Shown here piece after piece: positions 8,865 to 16,790 of a DNA stretch of 64,000 bases. The stretch's first letter is position 1. Every line of letters starts with the position of its first letter. A model generated the notes under the pieces. It searched no databases. It was given only the letters and a program-made list of their open reading frames with translations, and was not told the DNA's origin. This DNA comes from Paenibacillus sp. FSL H7-0331 (lineage in GTDB: Bacteria > Bacillota > Bacilli > Paenibacillales > NBRC-103111), in the NCBI RefSeq assembly GCF_001956045.1, contig NZ_MRTH01000002.1, positions 124,001-188,000 on the forward strand, written 5' to 3'. The position numbers and the translations under genes were made by a program.

Positions 8865-9470
8865 ATGCGAAAACTTGTATTTTTCTTAGGTCCTGCCGGG
8901 GCGGGTAAAACAACCATCGCGAAAGCCTTGGCCAAACGGTCCCGTGCGGCTTTATTTGATATGGACACCTTATTACGGCCAGCAGCCGTAGCGCTAATGA
9001 AGCTTGCTGGTCAAGACCCGGAGGATCGTGATTCAATAACCTACAAGATATTGTGCCGCGATTTGGGCTATCGGATAACTATGGATGCCGCACTGGAAAA
9101 TGTGGAGCTTGGATCGGATGCTTTTGTGATCGGGCCCTTTACGAAGGAGACTGAGAGCAAGGAGTGGTTGGTCAAGGAGCTAGAAGGCATAGGTGCTTCT
9201 GTTGATGATGTCGCAGTGAAAGTGGTTTTTGTACATCTTGCTGACCAAACGAGCTATTATGAGCGTATTCAGGAAAGGGGCTCATCGCTGGATGATTGGA
9301 AGCTGACAAATTGGGATGAATTCAGCCGAACGCTTATTGTCCGTGACATAAAATGGAGTATCCCGGATTCTTCCATTCTTTATTATGATAACTCAGCTCC
9401 ATTAACCGATGAGAGCATTAATTCAGTTGCAAGGTTTATATACGATGACTCAGAGCTTGATGTGAAGTGA
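8865..9470 (+). CDS. P-loop kinase/AAA-type ATPase, small, unknown substrate
   Basis: 201-codon P-loop protein. Walker A GPAGAGKTT is at residues 9-17, directly after the first hydrophobic strand, and a 'FDMDTLL' strand near residue 33 could hold the substrate-binding acid. Overall size and layout resemble small-molecule or nucleoside kinases of the AAA_33/zeta-toxin-like P-loop group. 'YYERIQERGSSLDDWK' resembles the lid region of such kinases. Cytoplasmic. A GGGGGAG site precedes the ATG. The gene closes the 7.6-9.5 kb cluster ahead of a strong terminator. Confidence 0.72.
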   Translation: MRKLVFFLGPAGAGKTTIAKALAKRSRAALFDMDTLLRPAAVALMKLAGQDPEDRDSITYKILCRDLGYRITMDAALENVELGSDAFVIGPFTKETESKEWLVKELEGIGASVDDVAVKVVFVHLADQTSYYERIQERGSSLDDWKLTNWDEFSRTLIVRDIKWSIPDSSILYYDNSAPLTDESINSVARFIYDDSELDVK

Positions 9471-9494
9471 AAATAAGAAATCAAGAGCACAACC

Positions 9495-9545
9495 AAACAA
9501 TCCCCACCAAGCCAAGAATGATACAAGGCTGAGTGGGGATTGTTT
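9495..9545. terminator. bidirectional terminator between convergent genes
   Basis: AAACAATCCCCAC (9495-9507) pairs perfectly with GTGGGGATTGTTT (9533-9545), with an inner AGCC/GGCT pair. A and T tracts flank it on both strands, so it can serve the P-loop gene (plus) and topB (minus). Confidence 0.85.
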
Positions 9546-9552
9546 AATTGGA

Positions 9553-11712
9553 TCAGGGAGATTCCGGGTTCTGCTTCTTTTGCATCGCGGCTTTTAGTGC
9601 CTCTTCCAGACTGGAGCCTACAGCAACGTTATCGCTGAATTGGTTGATCAACTGGGCGCTGTTTCTTTTGGCGGCTTTACCGCCTGCACGCGGCTCATCA
9701 CTCAGCATCTCGATGACGTTGCAATGACGGCATTGTGCATATTTACCGGCTTTTCCCGTGTGAATTTCCATTTTCTTATGGCATTGCATACAACGTTTAT
9801 TGGACAGCATAGGTTCGCCAGCCCGCTTATAGCCGCACTCTCTGTCGATACAGACGAGCAGCTTGCCACGTTTGCTCTTGATCTCCTGCAAATTTTTACC
9901 ACAATCCGGACATTTGGAATGAGTAAGATTATGCGGCTTGTATTCGATTGTACTTTGTTTGACGGCTTGAATCATAGCTGTCGTTTGCTCACGGATAGCT
10001 TTCAGAAAGGTTTTCATGCTGCCCGTTCCTTTGGCGATATGTTCAAGTTCCAGCTCCCACTTGGCAGTCAGCTCTGGTGAACGCAGTGAGGGTACGACCA
10101 GCTCGATTAATTGCGCGCCCTTGCCAGTTGGCTGAAGTACATTCATTTTCCGCTCAATCGTATCGGTGGAAAGCAGCTTTTCAATAATATCGGCCCGGGT
10201 CGCAGGCGTTCCTAATTTATGCTTTTCCATAATGGACAGCAGTGAAGCTTCGGTATATCGGGAAGGGGGCTTGGTAGCATGCTTTTCCAAAGTGCAGCGA
10301 TGATCCGGGATGACTTGACCCGATTGCAATTTGGGTAACGACTGTGAGCCTCCTGAATCTTCATCCCGGGTATCCTCATCTTCCTGCTCGGACGAGATTA
10401 GCTCCTGCCCGTAGACACTTTTCCATCCGGGCTCCTTCGTGACGCGTCCCTTGGCATAAAAAGTCTCTCCGCCTATATCAATGGTGACAGCCGTTTCATC
10501 ATAACGATATGCAGGATAAAACAAGGCGATAAAGCGCCGTGCGATCAGATCATACAATCGACGTTCATCATGGCTTAAAATATGAAGCAGCGGCGTTTGC
10601 TCCGTTGGAATGATGGCATGGTGATCGGAGACTTTACTATCATCTGCGATCCGTTTGGTTATGTTCAGAGGCTTGTTAAGCAGCGGTCTGACAAGTCCTG
10701 CATAGGTTTGTATACAAATGGCATCCAAGCGCCCCTTCAGAGTCGGAACCATATCCGATGTCAAATATCTGGAGTCCGTTCGCGGGTAGGTGACCAGCTT
10801 GTATTGCTCATATAGACGCTGCAGCAGATTTGAAGTTTGCTTGGCTGAAAATCCGTATTTACGATTGGCGTCCCGCTGCAGCTCGGTCAGATCGTAGGCT
10901 AGCGGATGAGGCTCCGACTTTTCGGTCATTTTCAATTGACTAACCTTCGCCTGAGCACCTTTAACCCGATTTAATAACGTATCTGCTGCCGTTTTGTCGA
11001 ACAAACGGCCATCCGGATTGTGCTTGCCTCTCCACATTGCCTGAAAACCACCCAGTTGTGTCCTGAGCAGCCAGTAATCCTTGGATTGAAAGGCACGTAT
11101 CTCATTTTCTCTTTCCATCAGCATCGATAGGGTAGGGGTCTGTACACGTCCGGCAGCCAGCTGTGCATTGTATTTGCAGGTAAGTGCTCGTGTAATATTG
11201 AGTCCTATCAGCCAATCCGCTTCTGCACGGCATACTGCCGATTGATACAGGTTGTCGTAGTCACGACCCGGCTTCAGCTTGGCAAAACCATCGAGAATCG
11301 CTTTATCAGTTTGCGAGGAAATCCACAAACGTTGAAAAGGCTTGCGCCAGTGAATCTCTTCCATAATCCAACGGGCTACAAGTTCGCCTTCGCGTCCAGC
11401 GTCGGTAGCTATAATAAGCTGGTTAAGATCGTTACGCTTGGCTAATTGAGCAATAGCGCGAAACTGAGGTGTCGTTTCCTTAATGACCTTAAGCTTCATC
11501 CGTTCAGGCAGCAGCGGCAGCTGATCGAGCTCCCAAGCTTTGTATTTGGAATCATAATCCTCCGGTTCAGCCAAGGTTACGAGATGACCCAATGCCCAGG
11601 TCACGACATACTTAGGTCCCTCCATATAATGCTTTTGTTTCTGGGTACAGCCGAGAACACGCGCGATTTCTTTGGCGACGCTCGGTTTTTCTGCAAGTAC
11701 AAGTGATTTCAT
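9553..11712 (-). CDS. topB: DNA topoisomerase III
   Basis: Type IA topoisomerase of 719 residues, close to the usual Bacillales TopB length. The TOPRIM domain opens with 'LVLAEKPSVAKEIA' and contains the acidic 'DAGREGE' (residues 104-110). The active-site tyrosine is Y309 in 'VTYPRTDSRYL', and 'AAGRVQTPTLSML' is present. The C-terminus holds one complete four-cysteine zinc-finger-like motif (C-P-D-C ... C-I-D-R-E-C) and a second C-x2-C/C-x2-C set. It acts on single-stranded regions to relax or decatenate DNA during replication and recombination. A second, divergent topoisomerase III lies at 56.0 kb. Confidence 0.95.
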   Translation of the reverse strand: MKSLVLAEKPSVAKEIARVLGCTQKQKHYMEGPKYVVTWALGHLVTLAEPEDYDSKYKAWELDQLPLLPERMKLKVIKETTPQFRAIAQLAKRNDLNQLIIATDAGREGELVARWIMEEIHWRKPFQRLWISSQTDKAILDGFAKLKPGRDYDNLYQSAVCRAEADWLIGLNITRALTCKYNAQLAAGRVQTPTLSMLMERENEIRAFQSKDYWLLRTQLGGFQAMWRGKHNPDGRLFDKTAADTLLNRVKGAQAKVSQLKMTEKSEPHPLAYDLTELQRDANRKYGFSAKQTSNLLQRLYEQYKLVTYPRTDSRYLTSDMVPTLKGRLDAICIQTYAGLVRPLLNKPLNITKRIADDSKVSDHHAIIPTEQTPLLHILSHDERRLYDLIARRFIALFYPAYRYDETAVTIDIGGETFYAKGRVTKEPGWKSVYGQELISSEQEDEDTRDEDSGGSQSLPKLQSGQVIPDHRCTLEKHATKPPSRYTEASLLSIMEKHKLGTPATRADIIEKLLSTDTIERKMNVLQPTGKGAQLIELVVPSLRSPELTAKWELELEHIAKGTGSMKTFLKAIREQTTAMIQAVKQSTIEYKPHNLTHSKCPDCGKNLQEIKSKRGKLLVCIDRECGYKRAGEPMLSNKRCMQCHKKMEIHTGKAGKYAQCRHCNVIEMLSDEPRAGGKAAKRNSAQLINQFSDNVAVGSSLEEALKAAMQKKQNPESP

Positions 11713-11874
11713 ATCAAGCTCCTCCGTAAATCTGTGTAGTCATAGTCGTGTATTTATTTGATCATACAATAATTTGTATCATTATGCAGCTATCTTGGCT
11801 TGCACGCAAGCGGTGGGTCAACGGAGAGGTGCTCCTATAGGTGTGAGTTTATCTCCGTTTGAGGAAGGAATTGG

Positions 11875-12714
11875 CTAGTTCTTCCAATACAGCTCCCGGT
11901 ATTCTGTAGGCGTCATACCTTCCTGCTCAAGAAATCGTTTGTTGAAATAGCTTGTGCTGGGATAACCAGCATCAAATGAAATTTGGCGTATGGTCATTTC
12001 CTTTTTCTCCAGCAGCCACTGCTTGGCTTTTTGCAGGCGGCACAGCGTCACGTAAGTCATTGGGGTCATCTGGGTAACCTTACGAAAAAGCTTGCAAAAG
12101 TAATAGGTGCTGACACCAGCCTGCTCAGACCAATAGTCAAGCTCAAACGGCTTGCACGCCTCCTGCTGGATGCGAGGGAGCAGTTGTAAAATCAACTCGG
12201 AGGTCGCCGCAGTTCTTTGTGTCGACAAAGGCACTGCTTGATTGACGAATTCGGCAATTACCGCATAAGTGAGCGTTGAGAGTCGAGTCATTTCAAATAG
12301 TGTACTGAGCTCCGCCTCAAGAAGCAGTTCATCAAGAGCACGTTCAAGCGGCTTCACCTGACGAACTGTCCATAAATGGGATTGGTGCAGACCCCTTTCC
12401 AGCAAATAGTCGTTAAGCCTGGAGCCATAAAAGTGAACCCAACGAATTTCCCACGGATCCTCCTGAGAGGAATAATAGCGCTGCCGCTGAAGCGGAAAAT
12501 AAAGAAAAGCATCGCCAGCGGTCAGCATATGTTTCTCGTAGGCAGTTTCGACGTAGCCTTTGCCACTAATAATGAGATGGATACTGAAATTGTTCAGTGC
12601 ACCTTCCTGGCGGTCCACAGTATGGAAAGGGTCCTGTTGGTACCAGCCAACGGATTCGGGTAAGCAAAAATAAACATGCTCTGACAATGTCGGAAGAATT
12701 CGCTGTTTTTTCAT
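11875..12714 (-). CDS. AraC-family transcriptional regulator
   Basis: An N-terminal cupin-like sensing domain ('HLIISGKGYVETAYEKHMLTAGDAFLY') precedes two C-terminal helix-turn-helix motifs, the second being 'TIRQISFDAGYPSTSYFNKRF', as in the sugar-responsive AraC/XylS class. Start 12714 (MKKQRILPTL) has an AAGG site 8 bases upstream; a Met 15 codons earlier at 12759 is less well supported. It is divergent from the oxidoreductase pair at 12.8-14.8 kb, which it probably controls. The shared spacer contains two copies of AGCAATATAGT. Confidence 0.88.
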   Translation of the reverse strand: MKKQRILPTLSEHVYFCLPESVGWYQQDPFHTVDRQEGALNNFSIHLIISGKGYVETAYEKHMLTAGDAFLYFPLQRQRYYSSQEDPWEIRWVHFYGSRLNDYLLERGLHQSHLWTVRQVKPLERALDELLLEAELSTLFEMTRLSTLTYAVIAEFVNQAVPLSTQRTAATSELILQLLPRIQQEACKPFELDYWSEQAGVSTYYFCKLFRKVTQMTPMTYVTLCRLQKAKQWLLEKKEMTIRQISFDAGYPSTSYFNKRFLEQEGMTPTEYRELYWKN

Positions 12715-12735
12715 AAGTAGAGCCTTTCTGGAGAG

Positions 12736-12809
12736 CAATATAGTTTTAGATATGTGCAAAAATCTTCTATTTTCATTTTAATAAGCATTCAATATAATAG
12801 CAATATAGT
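12736..12809. promoter_or_regulatory. paired direct repeats AGCAATATAGT, candidate AraC-family operator, with -10 box
   Basis: AGCAATATAGT occurs at 12736-12746 and again at 12799-12809, exactly 63 bp apart, about six helical turns. A TATAAT at 12793-12798 abuts the second copy and fits the oxidoreductase promoter. No good -35 is seen, as expected for an activator-dependent promoter. Confidence 0.55.
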
Positions 12810-12845
12810 CTTACTAACATAAATGGTTGAGGAGATGGATTGTAC

Positions 12846-13847
12846 ATGTCGCAAAAAAAATTGCGCTGGGGAGTACTCGGATGCGCAGGTATTGCCAAGA
12901 GAGCTGTTATTCCGGGAATTCAGCAATCGCAAACCGGAGAAGTCGCTGCAATCGCAAGCCGTAACGAAGACAATGCAAGGAAAACAGCGGAACAATTTCA
13001 AATTCCAACAGCGTATGGCAGCTATGAAGCACTGTTAAATGATGAAACTTTGGATGCCATTTACATACCGCTTCCAAATCACCTGCATAAGGAATGGACG
13101 ATCAAAGCTGCTCAGGCGGGTAAACATGTGTTATGTGAAAAGCCGATTGCACTGGATGCGACAGAAGCAGCGGAGATGGTAGCCGCTTGTGAACAGGCAG
13201 GTGTGAAGCTGGTAGAGGCATTTATGCATCGTCACCATCCGCGTTATGCGATGATCAAAGAAATTATACAATCCGGCGAAATCGGTGAAATTCGTGGTCT
13301 CCATGGTGCTTTTACATTCAATAGCTCCAAAAACATGGGCAATGTAAGATTCAATCAGGAAATGGGCGGCGGTTCGCTGTATGATGTAGGCGTATATCCG
13401 ATCAGTACAGCTCGTATGGTATTGGGGCAAGAGCCAGAGGCTGCTACTGTGCACGCTTTCTTTTCACCAGACCACGACAATGTCGATATGATGGCATCGG
13501 GTATTTTGGAATTTCCTAACAGTGTCGCATTGACCTTCGATTGCGGCATGTGGGCTGCTGGACGTAATGTATTTGAAATCCTTGGTACAGAAGGCCGTAT
13601 TGAAGTACCAAGCGCCTATGTGACCCGTGGAAATGCAGACGATCATTTTATAGTTACAGTGGGCGGTCAGCGTAGGGAAGTTGAAGTACCTTATGTCAAT
13701 CAATATGCACTGCAGGCGGATGATCTGGGGCGCAGCATTCTGGATGGAACACCACTTCGATATGAGTCGTCCGATGCTGTGTTAAATATGCGTGTGATCG
13801 ACGCCTGCCTGAAATCGGCAAGAGAGCGCGCGCGTGTAGTGCTCTAA
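12846..13847 (+). CDS. Gfo/Idh/MocA-family oxidoreductase
   Basis: NAD(P)-dependent sugar or cyclitol dehydrogenase family. The Rossmann motif 'GVLGCAGIAKRA' is at the N-terminus and the conserved E-K-P motif is in 'HVLCEKPIAL'. The C-terminal alpha/beta domain has 'GGGSLYDVGVYPI', a typical active-site stretch. The ATG at 12846 is chosen; a TTG two codons upstream is possible, and GAGGAG lies just 5'. It is followed 25 bases later by an aldo/keto reductase, suggesting one operon for oxidising and reducing a sugar-like compound under the divergent AraC regulator. Confidence 0.9.
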   Translation: MSQKKLRWGVLGCAGIAKRAVIPGIQQSQTGEVAAIASRNEDNARKTAEQFQIPTAYGSYEALLNDETLDAIYIPLPNHLHKEWTIKAAQAGKHVLCEKPIALDATEAAEMVAACEQAGVKLVEAFMHRHHPRYAMIKEIIQSGEIGEIRGLHGAFTFNSSKNMGNVRFNQEMGGGSLYDVGVYPISTARMVLGQEPEAATVHAFFSPDHDNVDMMASGILEFPNSVALTFDCGMWAAGRNVFEILGTEGRIEVPSAYVTRGNADDHFIVTVGGQRREVEVPYVNQYALQADDLGRSILDGTPLRYESSDAVLNMRVIDACLKSARERARVVL

Positions 13848-13872
13848 ATCCAAATGAGAGGAATATAAAACA

Positions 13873-14799
13873 ATGAAAACTATAGCAATTGCTGGATTGG
13901 AAAAGCCGGTTACGAACTTGATCCAAGGCTCTGATTTCTTTACTCATGAGGTTTATGATAAAGTGTGCAGCGTGCTTGATAATTATTTGGAAATCGGTGG
14001 AAATACGATCGATACCGCTTTTATTTACCGCGGTGGACAAAGCGAAGAAACCATTGGTCGCTGGATGACAGAACGTAATAATCGCGATCAGGTAGTGATA
14101 TTGACGAAGGGTGCGCACCATAATGCCGATGGTCCCCGTGTGACTCCACAGGCTATTGCTGCGGATTTGAAAATAAGCCTGGACAGACTGCAAACAAGCT
14201 ACACCGATTTGTATGCCTTGCACCGTGATGATACGAATATTCCGGTTAAAGTCATTATCGATGCGTTGAATGAGCATATCCAGGCAGGACGAATTCTCGC
14301 TATTGGTGCTTCCAACTGGACCCACCAACGCCTGCAGGAAGCTAACGATTATGCAACAGCCAATGGATTGGTCGGTTTTTCCTTTAGCAGTCCCAATCTG
14401 AGTCTTGCCAAGCCAAATGAGCCGCGTTGGGCAGGATGCGTTTCAGCGGATGTACTGGATTGTGCGTGGCACGAAAAGACTCAATTGCCGTTATTGTCAT
14501 GGTCTTCACAGGCTGGCGGATTTTTTACTGGAAATTTTGCACCTGACAAATTGGACAATGCCGAAATGGTTCGCGTATATTACAGCGCTGCGAACTGGGA
14601 GCGTCTGCGACGTGCTGCTGAATTGGCTGAGCAAAAAGGCTTTAGCACGATTCAGATTTCACTGGCTTATGTGTTGAATCAAAAGTTCCCTACGGCGGCG
14701 TTGATCGGAGCACAGAACCAGGTTGAGCTGGAGTCCTGCGTGGAAGGTGCGCAGATTCAGTTAACAGAGGACGAAGTACACTGGCTGGAAAACATATAA
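13873..14799 (+). CDS. aldo/keto reductase
   Basis: (alpha/beta)8 NADPH-dependent reductase of 308 residues. The catalytic tetrad can be read: D47 in 'NTIDTAFIY', Y52, K79 in 'VILTKG' and H117 in 'LYALHRDD'. 'ALIGAQNQVEL' near the C-terminus is the cofactor-binding region. The N-terminus is unusual in lacking the early 'GxGTWxxG' strand, having 'LEKPVTNLIQGSDFF' instead, as seen in one Bacillales branch. It is cotranscribed with the upstream Gfo/Idh protein and ends before a strong terminator. Confidence 0.88.
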   Translation: MKTIAIAGLEKPVTNLIQGSDFFTHEVYDKVCSVLDNYLEIGGNTIDTAFIYRGGQSEETIGRWMTERNNRDQVVILTKGAHHNADGPRVTPQAIAADLKISLDRLQTSYTDLYALHRDDTNIPVKVIIDALNEHIQAGRILAIGASNWTHQRLQEANDYATANGLVGFSFSSPNLSLAKPNEPRWAGCVSADVLDCAWHEKTQLPLLSWSSQAGGFFTGNFAPDKLDNAEMVRVYYSAANWERLRRAAELAEQKGFSTIQISLAYVLNQKFPTAALIGAQNQVELESCVEGAQIQLTEDEVHWLENI

Positions 14800-14885
14800 G
14801 CAGCGAGCAGAAAATGAATTGTGTACGACAACTTTGATTTCCTGGTGCTGAGACCATACTTTCGGAGCACGCACGTTCATAACTT

Positions 14886-14944
14886 ATGCCATCGTAACTC
14901 CTGTAGCAGAAAAACCTGCTGCTGGAGCTGCGATGGCATTTTTG
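14886..14944 (+). terminator. strong rho-independent terminator
   Basis: ATGCCATCG at 14886 pairs with CGATGGCAT ending at 14939, with an inner CTCC...GGAG and CAG/CTG extension and an A-rich loop, followed by a T run. It ends the oxidoreductase-aldo/keto reductase operon. Confidence 0.85.
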
Positions 14945-14996
14945 CATGTTAATGGATTTCAAGCTGCTGCTAGAGGTTCCATAGTCATTAGTAAGT

Positions 14997-15029
14997 ATGA
15001 CAATAAGTGTCATAGATATATGATATAAT
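14997..15029 (+). promoter_or_regulatory. extended -10 promoter with overlapping palindromic operator
   Basis: TGATATAAT (15021-15029) is an extended -10 without a good -35. The perfect inverted repeat ATGACA-N5-TGTCAT (14997-15013) covers the -35 region. The WYL regulator gene starts 33 bases downstream, so autoregulation is the simplest reading. Confidence 0.55.
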
Positions 15030-15061
15030 CAGAGAAAAATGTCATCGGTGGTGGTGAGTGA

Positions 15062-16030
15062 GTGGCCAAGTCCAAACGTGTGATTGAGCTTATGATAGCC
15101 ATTAATCAACGCAAGAAATTTACGGCGCGTGAGCTGGCGGATGAGTTCGAGGTGTCAATCAGGACGATTATGCGTGATCTGCAAGTATTAAGTGAGCTTG
15201 GTGTTCCACTCTATACAGAGTATGGACCTCATGGCGGGTATCGAGTGCTGAGGGAACGTCAGCTTCCGCCCATTACATTCTCCGAGCAGGAGGCGGTGGC
15301 GATCTTTTTTGCCTATCAATCGCTGCAGCATTATGGAGCCTTACCGTTTGCTGAGGAGTCCATCACGGCTCTAAATAAATTTTATTATTATTTACCCGAC
15401 GATACCAAAAGCAAAATTGATAAAATGAAGCAGAGAGTCGTATTTTGGACACCCAAACGCCAGGCTCCGACTCCGTATCTGCAATCTCTGCTTGATGCAG
15501 CGTTACAGCAGCAGCCGATGCAGATCTTGTATGATTCCAAGGATGGGGCCAATCAGCGTACCATTCAACCCATCGGGGTATATTCCTATAATGGGTATTG
15601 GTATTGTCCGGGCTATTGCTTCTGGAAAGAGCGTTATTTGCTGTTTCGGATTGATCGTGTGCTATCGGCTGAGGCGGCAGCTGACGGACACAGAACGGTA
15701 GATTTGAGTGGATTTTCCATTATGGATTGGTTTAAACCACCTGAGGAACAGCCTGTTATAGCTGATGAGCATATTCAGATTGAAGCCGTCTTAACAAGCG
15801 ATGGTGTACGCAGGTGTCAGTGGGAGGCGTGGAACCATACGGATATGGAGGTTCATGAGGATGGAACAGGCACCGTGCGAATGTGTATCAGGCCTAACGA
15901 GGTTGATTATTTTGCCTCCTATTTTCTTGGGTTCGGGCCAGAGGTTAAAGTGAACCAGCCTGCACAATTGGTAGAGCTCATGCAAAACTTGGTAGCCAAG
16001 ATGGCGCAATTGTATGCGCCACCCAAATAA
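15062..16030 (+). CDS. HTH-WYL (YafY-type) transcriptional regulator
   Basis: An N-terminal winged helix ('FTARELADEFEVSIRTIMRDLQVLSELGVPL') precedes a WYL ligand-sensing domain with 'PIGVYSYNGYWYCPGYCFWKERYLLFRIDRV' and a C-terminal WCX extension. This is the usual YafY layout, about 320 residues. The GTG start at 15062 follows a weak GGTGGTGAG site. WYL regulators often respond to nucleotides or small ligands; the target here is unknown. The promoter carries a palindrome that may be its own operator. It converges with the GyrI-like gene, with stops 12 bases apart. Confidence 0.88.
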   Translation: MAKSKRVIELMIAINQRKKFTARELADEFEVSIRTIMRDLQVLSELGVPLYTEYGPHGGYRVLRERQLPPITFSEQEAVAIFFAYQSLQHYGALPFAEESITALNKFYYYLPDDTKSKIDKMKQRVVFWTPKRQAPTPYLQSLLDAALQQQPMQILYDSKDGANQRTIQPIGVYSYNGYWYCPGYCFWKERYLLFRIDRVLSAEAAADGHRTVDLSGFSIMDWFKPPEEQPVIADEHIQIEAVLTSDGVRRCQWEAWNHTDMEVHEDGTGTVRMCIRPNEVDYFASYFLGFGPEVKVNQPAQLVELMQNLVAKMAQLYAPPK

Positions 16031-16042
16031 ACTCAGCTCCTG

Positions 16043-16543
16043 TTATTGACTCACGACAGGGATGTAAATATCAAATTCGTTATCCGCTCTTTCATTGCCC
16101 GTGTAGCGGCTGTCATAATATTCTAATTCGGGAGCCTGTGCACGCACATAGGTTTCATTATTGGCAAGCCATTCAGAGATTACTTTATAGGTCGCACCCA
16201 AATCGGAGATAGGACCGGTATGAGTGAAGATCGCGTACGTTTGCGGTTTAAGGAATATTTTACACATCGATTCAGGTACGGGGCTATCCAGTTGTGCTTC
16301 CGTAAGCACTGCGGCTGTCACATATTCGAAAGGGTTGCCTGGTTGTACATCATAGCAAACGCCTATCGTTACTGCATGTTGACCTTGAATTTCGCCGATC
16401 CGACTCATAAACAAGCTCCACTGATCAACGATCGATGGAATACCCCCTTCACTATATACATGGGTTTGACGTAGGCCGATGGCATGATAAGCGGGCTTAC
16501 TCTCAATAACGGGATTCAATGATGGCTTAAATGTGGGCTGCAT
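16043..16543 (-). CDS. GyrI-like (AraC effector-binding-domain) small-molecule-binding protein
   Basis: 166 residues forming a stand-alone GyrI-like/AraC_E_bind domain: 'HAIGLRQTHVYSEG', 'HAVTIGVCYDV', 'QTYAIFTHTGPISDLGATYKVISEWL' and a final 'EFDIYIPV', the standard family ending. Such single-domain proteins bind hydrophobic cations or drugs, and some hydrolyse cyclopropanoid compounds. No DNA-binding domain is attached. A GAGAGGATG site precedes the start on the minus strand. It may be functionally linked to the convergent WYL regulator, but no shared promoter is seen. Confidence 0.82.
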   Translation of the reverse strand: MQPTFKPSLNPVIESKPAYHAIGLRQTHVYSEGGIPSIVDQWSLFMSRIGEIQGQHAVTIGVCYDVQPGNPFEYVTAAVLTEAQLDSPVPESMCKIFLKPQTYAIFTHTGPISDLGATYKVISEWLANNETYVRAQAPELEYYDSRYTGNERADNEFDIYIPVVSQ

Positions 16544-16642
16544 AATGCAACATCCTCTCTTAAATTAGATAATGAACTGACTCTTGAAAGTTGTTCATTG
16601 TTTGCTTTACGACTTTACAATAACATTCAAGCACGACAGTTC

Positions 16643-16671
16643 TTGTCATAGTCTTTTGCGATTTTTATACT
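16643..16671 (+). promoter_or_regulatory. sigma-A promoter of the yesN-like operon
   Basis: TTGTCA (16643-16648), a 17-bp spacer, and TATACT (16666-16671) give a good housekeeping promoter. Transcription would start near 16678, leaving a 5' leader of about 110 bases that contains an inverted repeat and a cre site. Confidence 0.65.
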
Positions 16672-16704
16672 TTTTAACTGTTTTTATGTATAGGAGCACT
16701 CAAA

Positions 16705-16731
16705 ATCGTATGCTATGATGAAGCATACGAT
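16705..16731. repeat. perfect inverted repeat in the leader of the response-regulator gene
   Basis: ATCGTATGCT (16705-16714) and AGCATACGAT (16722-16731) are perfect 10-bp arms around a 7-base spacer, immediately before the cre site. It may be a dimeric-regulator operator or an RNA hairpin; there is no T run, so it is not a terminator. Confidence 0.6.
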
Positions 16732-16747
16732 ATGGAAGCGTTTGCAT
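16732..16747. promoter_or_regulatory. CcpA cre site upstream of response regulator
   Basis: ATGGAAGCGTTTGCAT matches the consensus WTGNAANCGNWNNCAW at every position. It lies about 55-70 bases downstream of the predicted start point, where CcpA would act as a roadblock, implying carbon catabolite repression of the sugar-sensing operon. Confidence 0.75.
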
Positions 16748-16790
16748 GATTGTGTTCGAAATTTTCAAATGTTATTAAGGAGGGATTCAT

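Noticed and set aside
13696..14328. 210-codon reverse frame over the aldo/keto reductase
   Set aside because: The plus-strand gene shows all four catalytic residues of its family; the reverse product has no recognisable motif or RBS.
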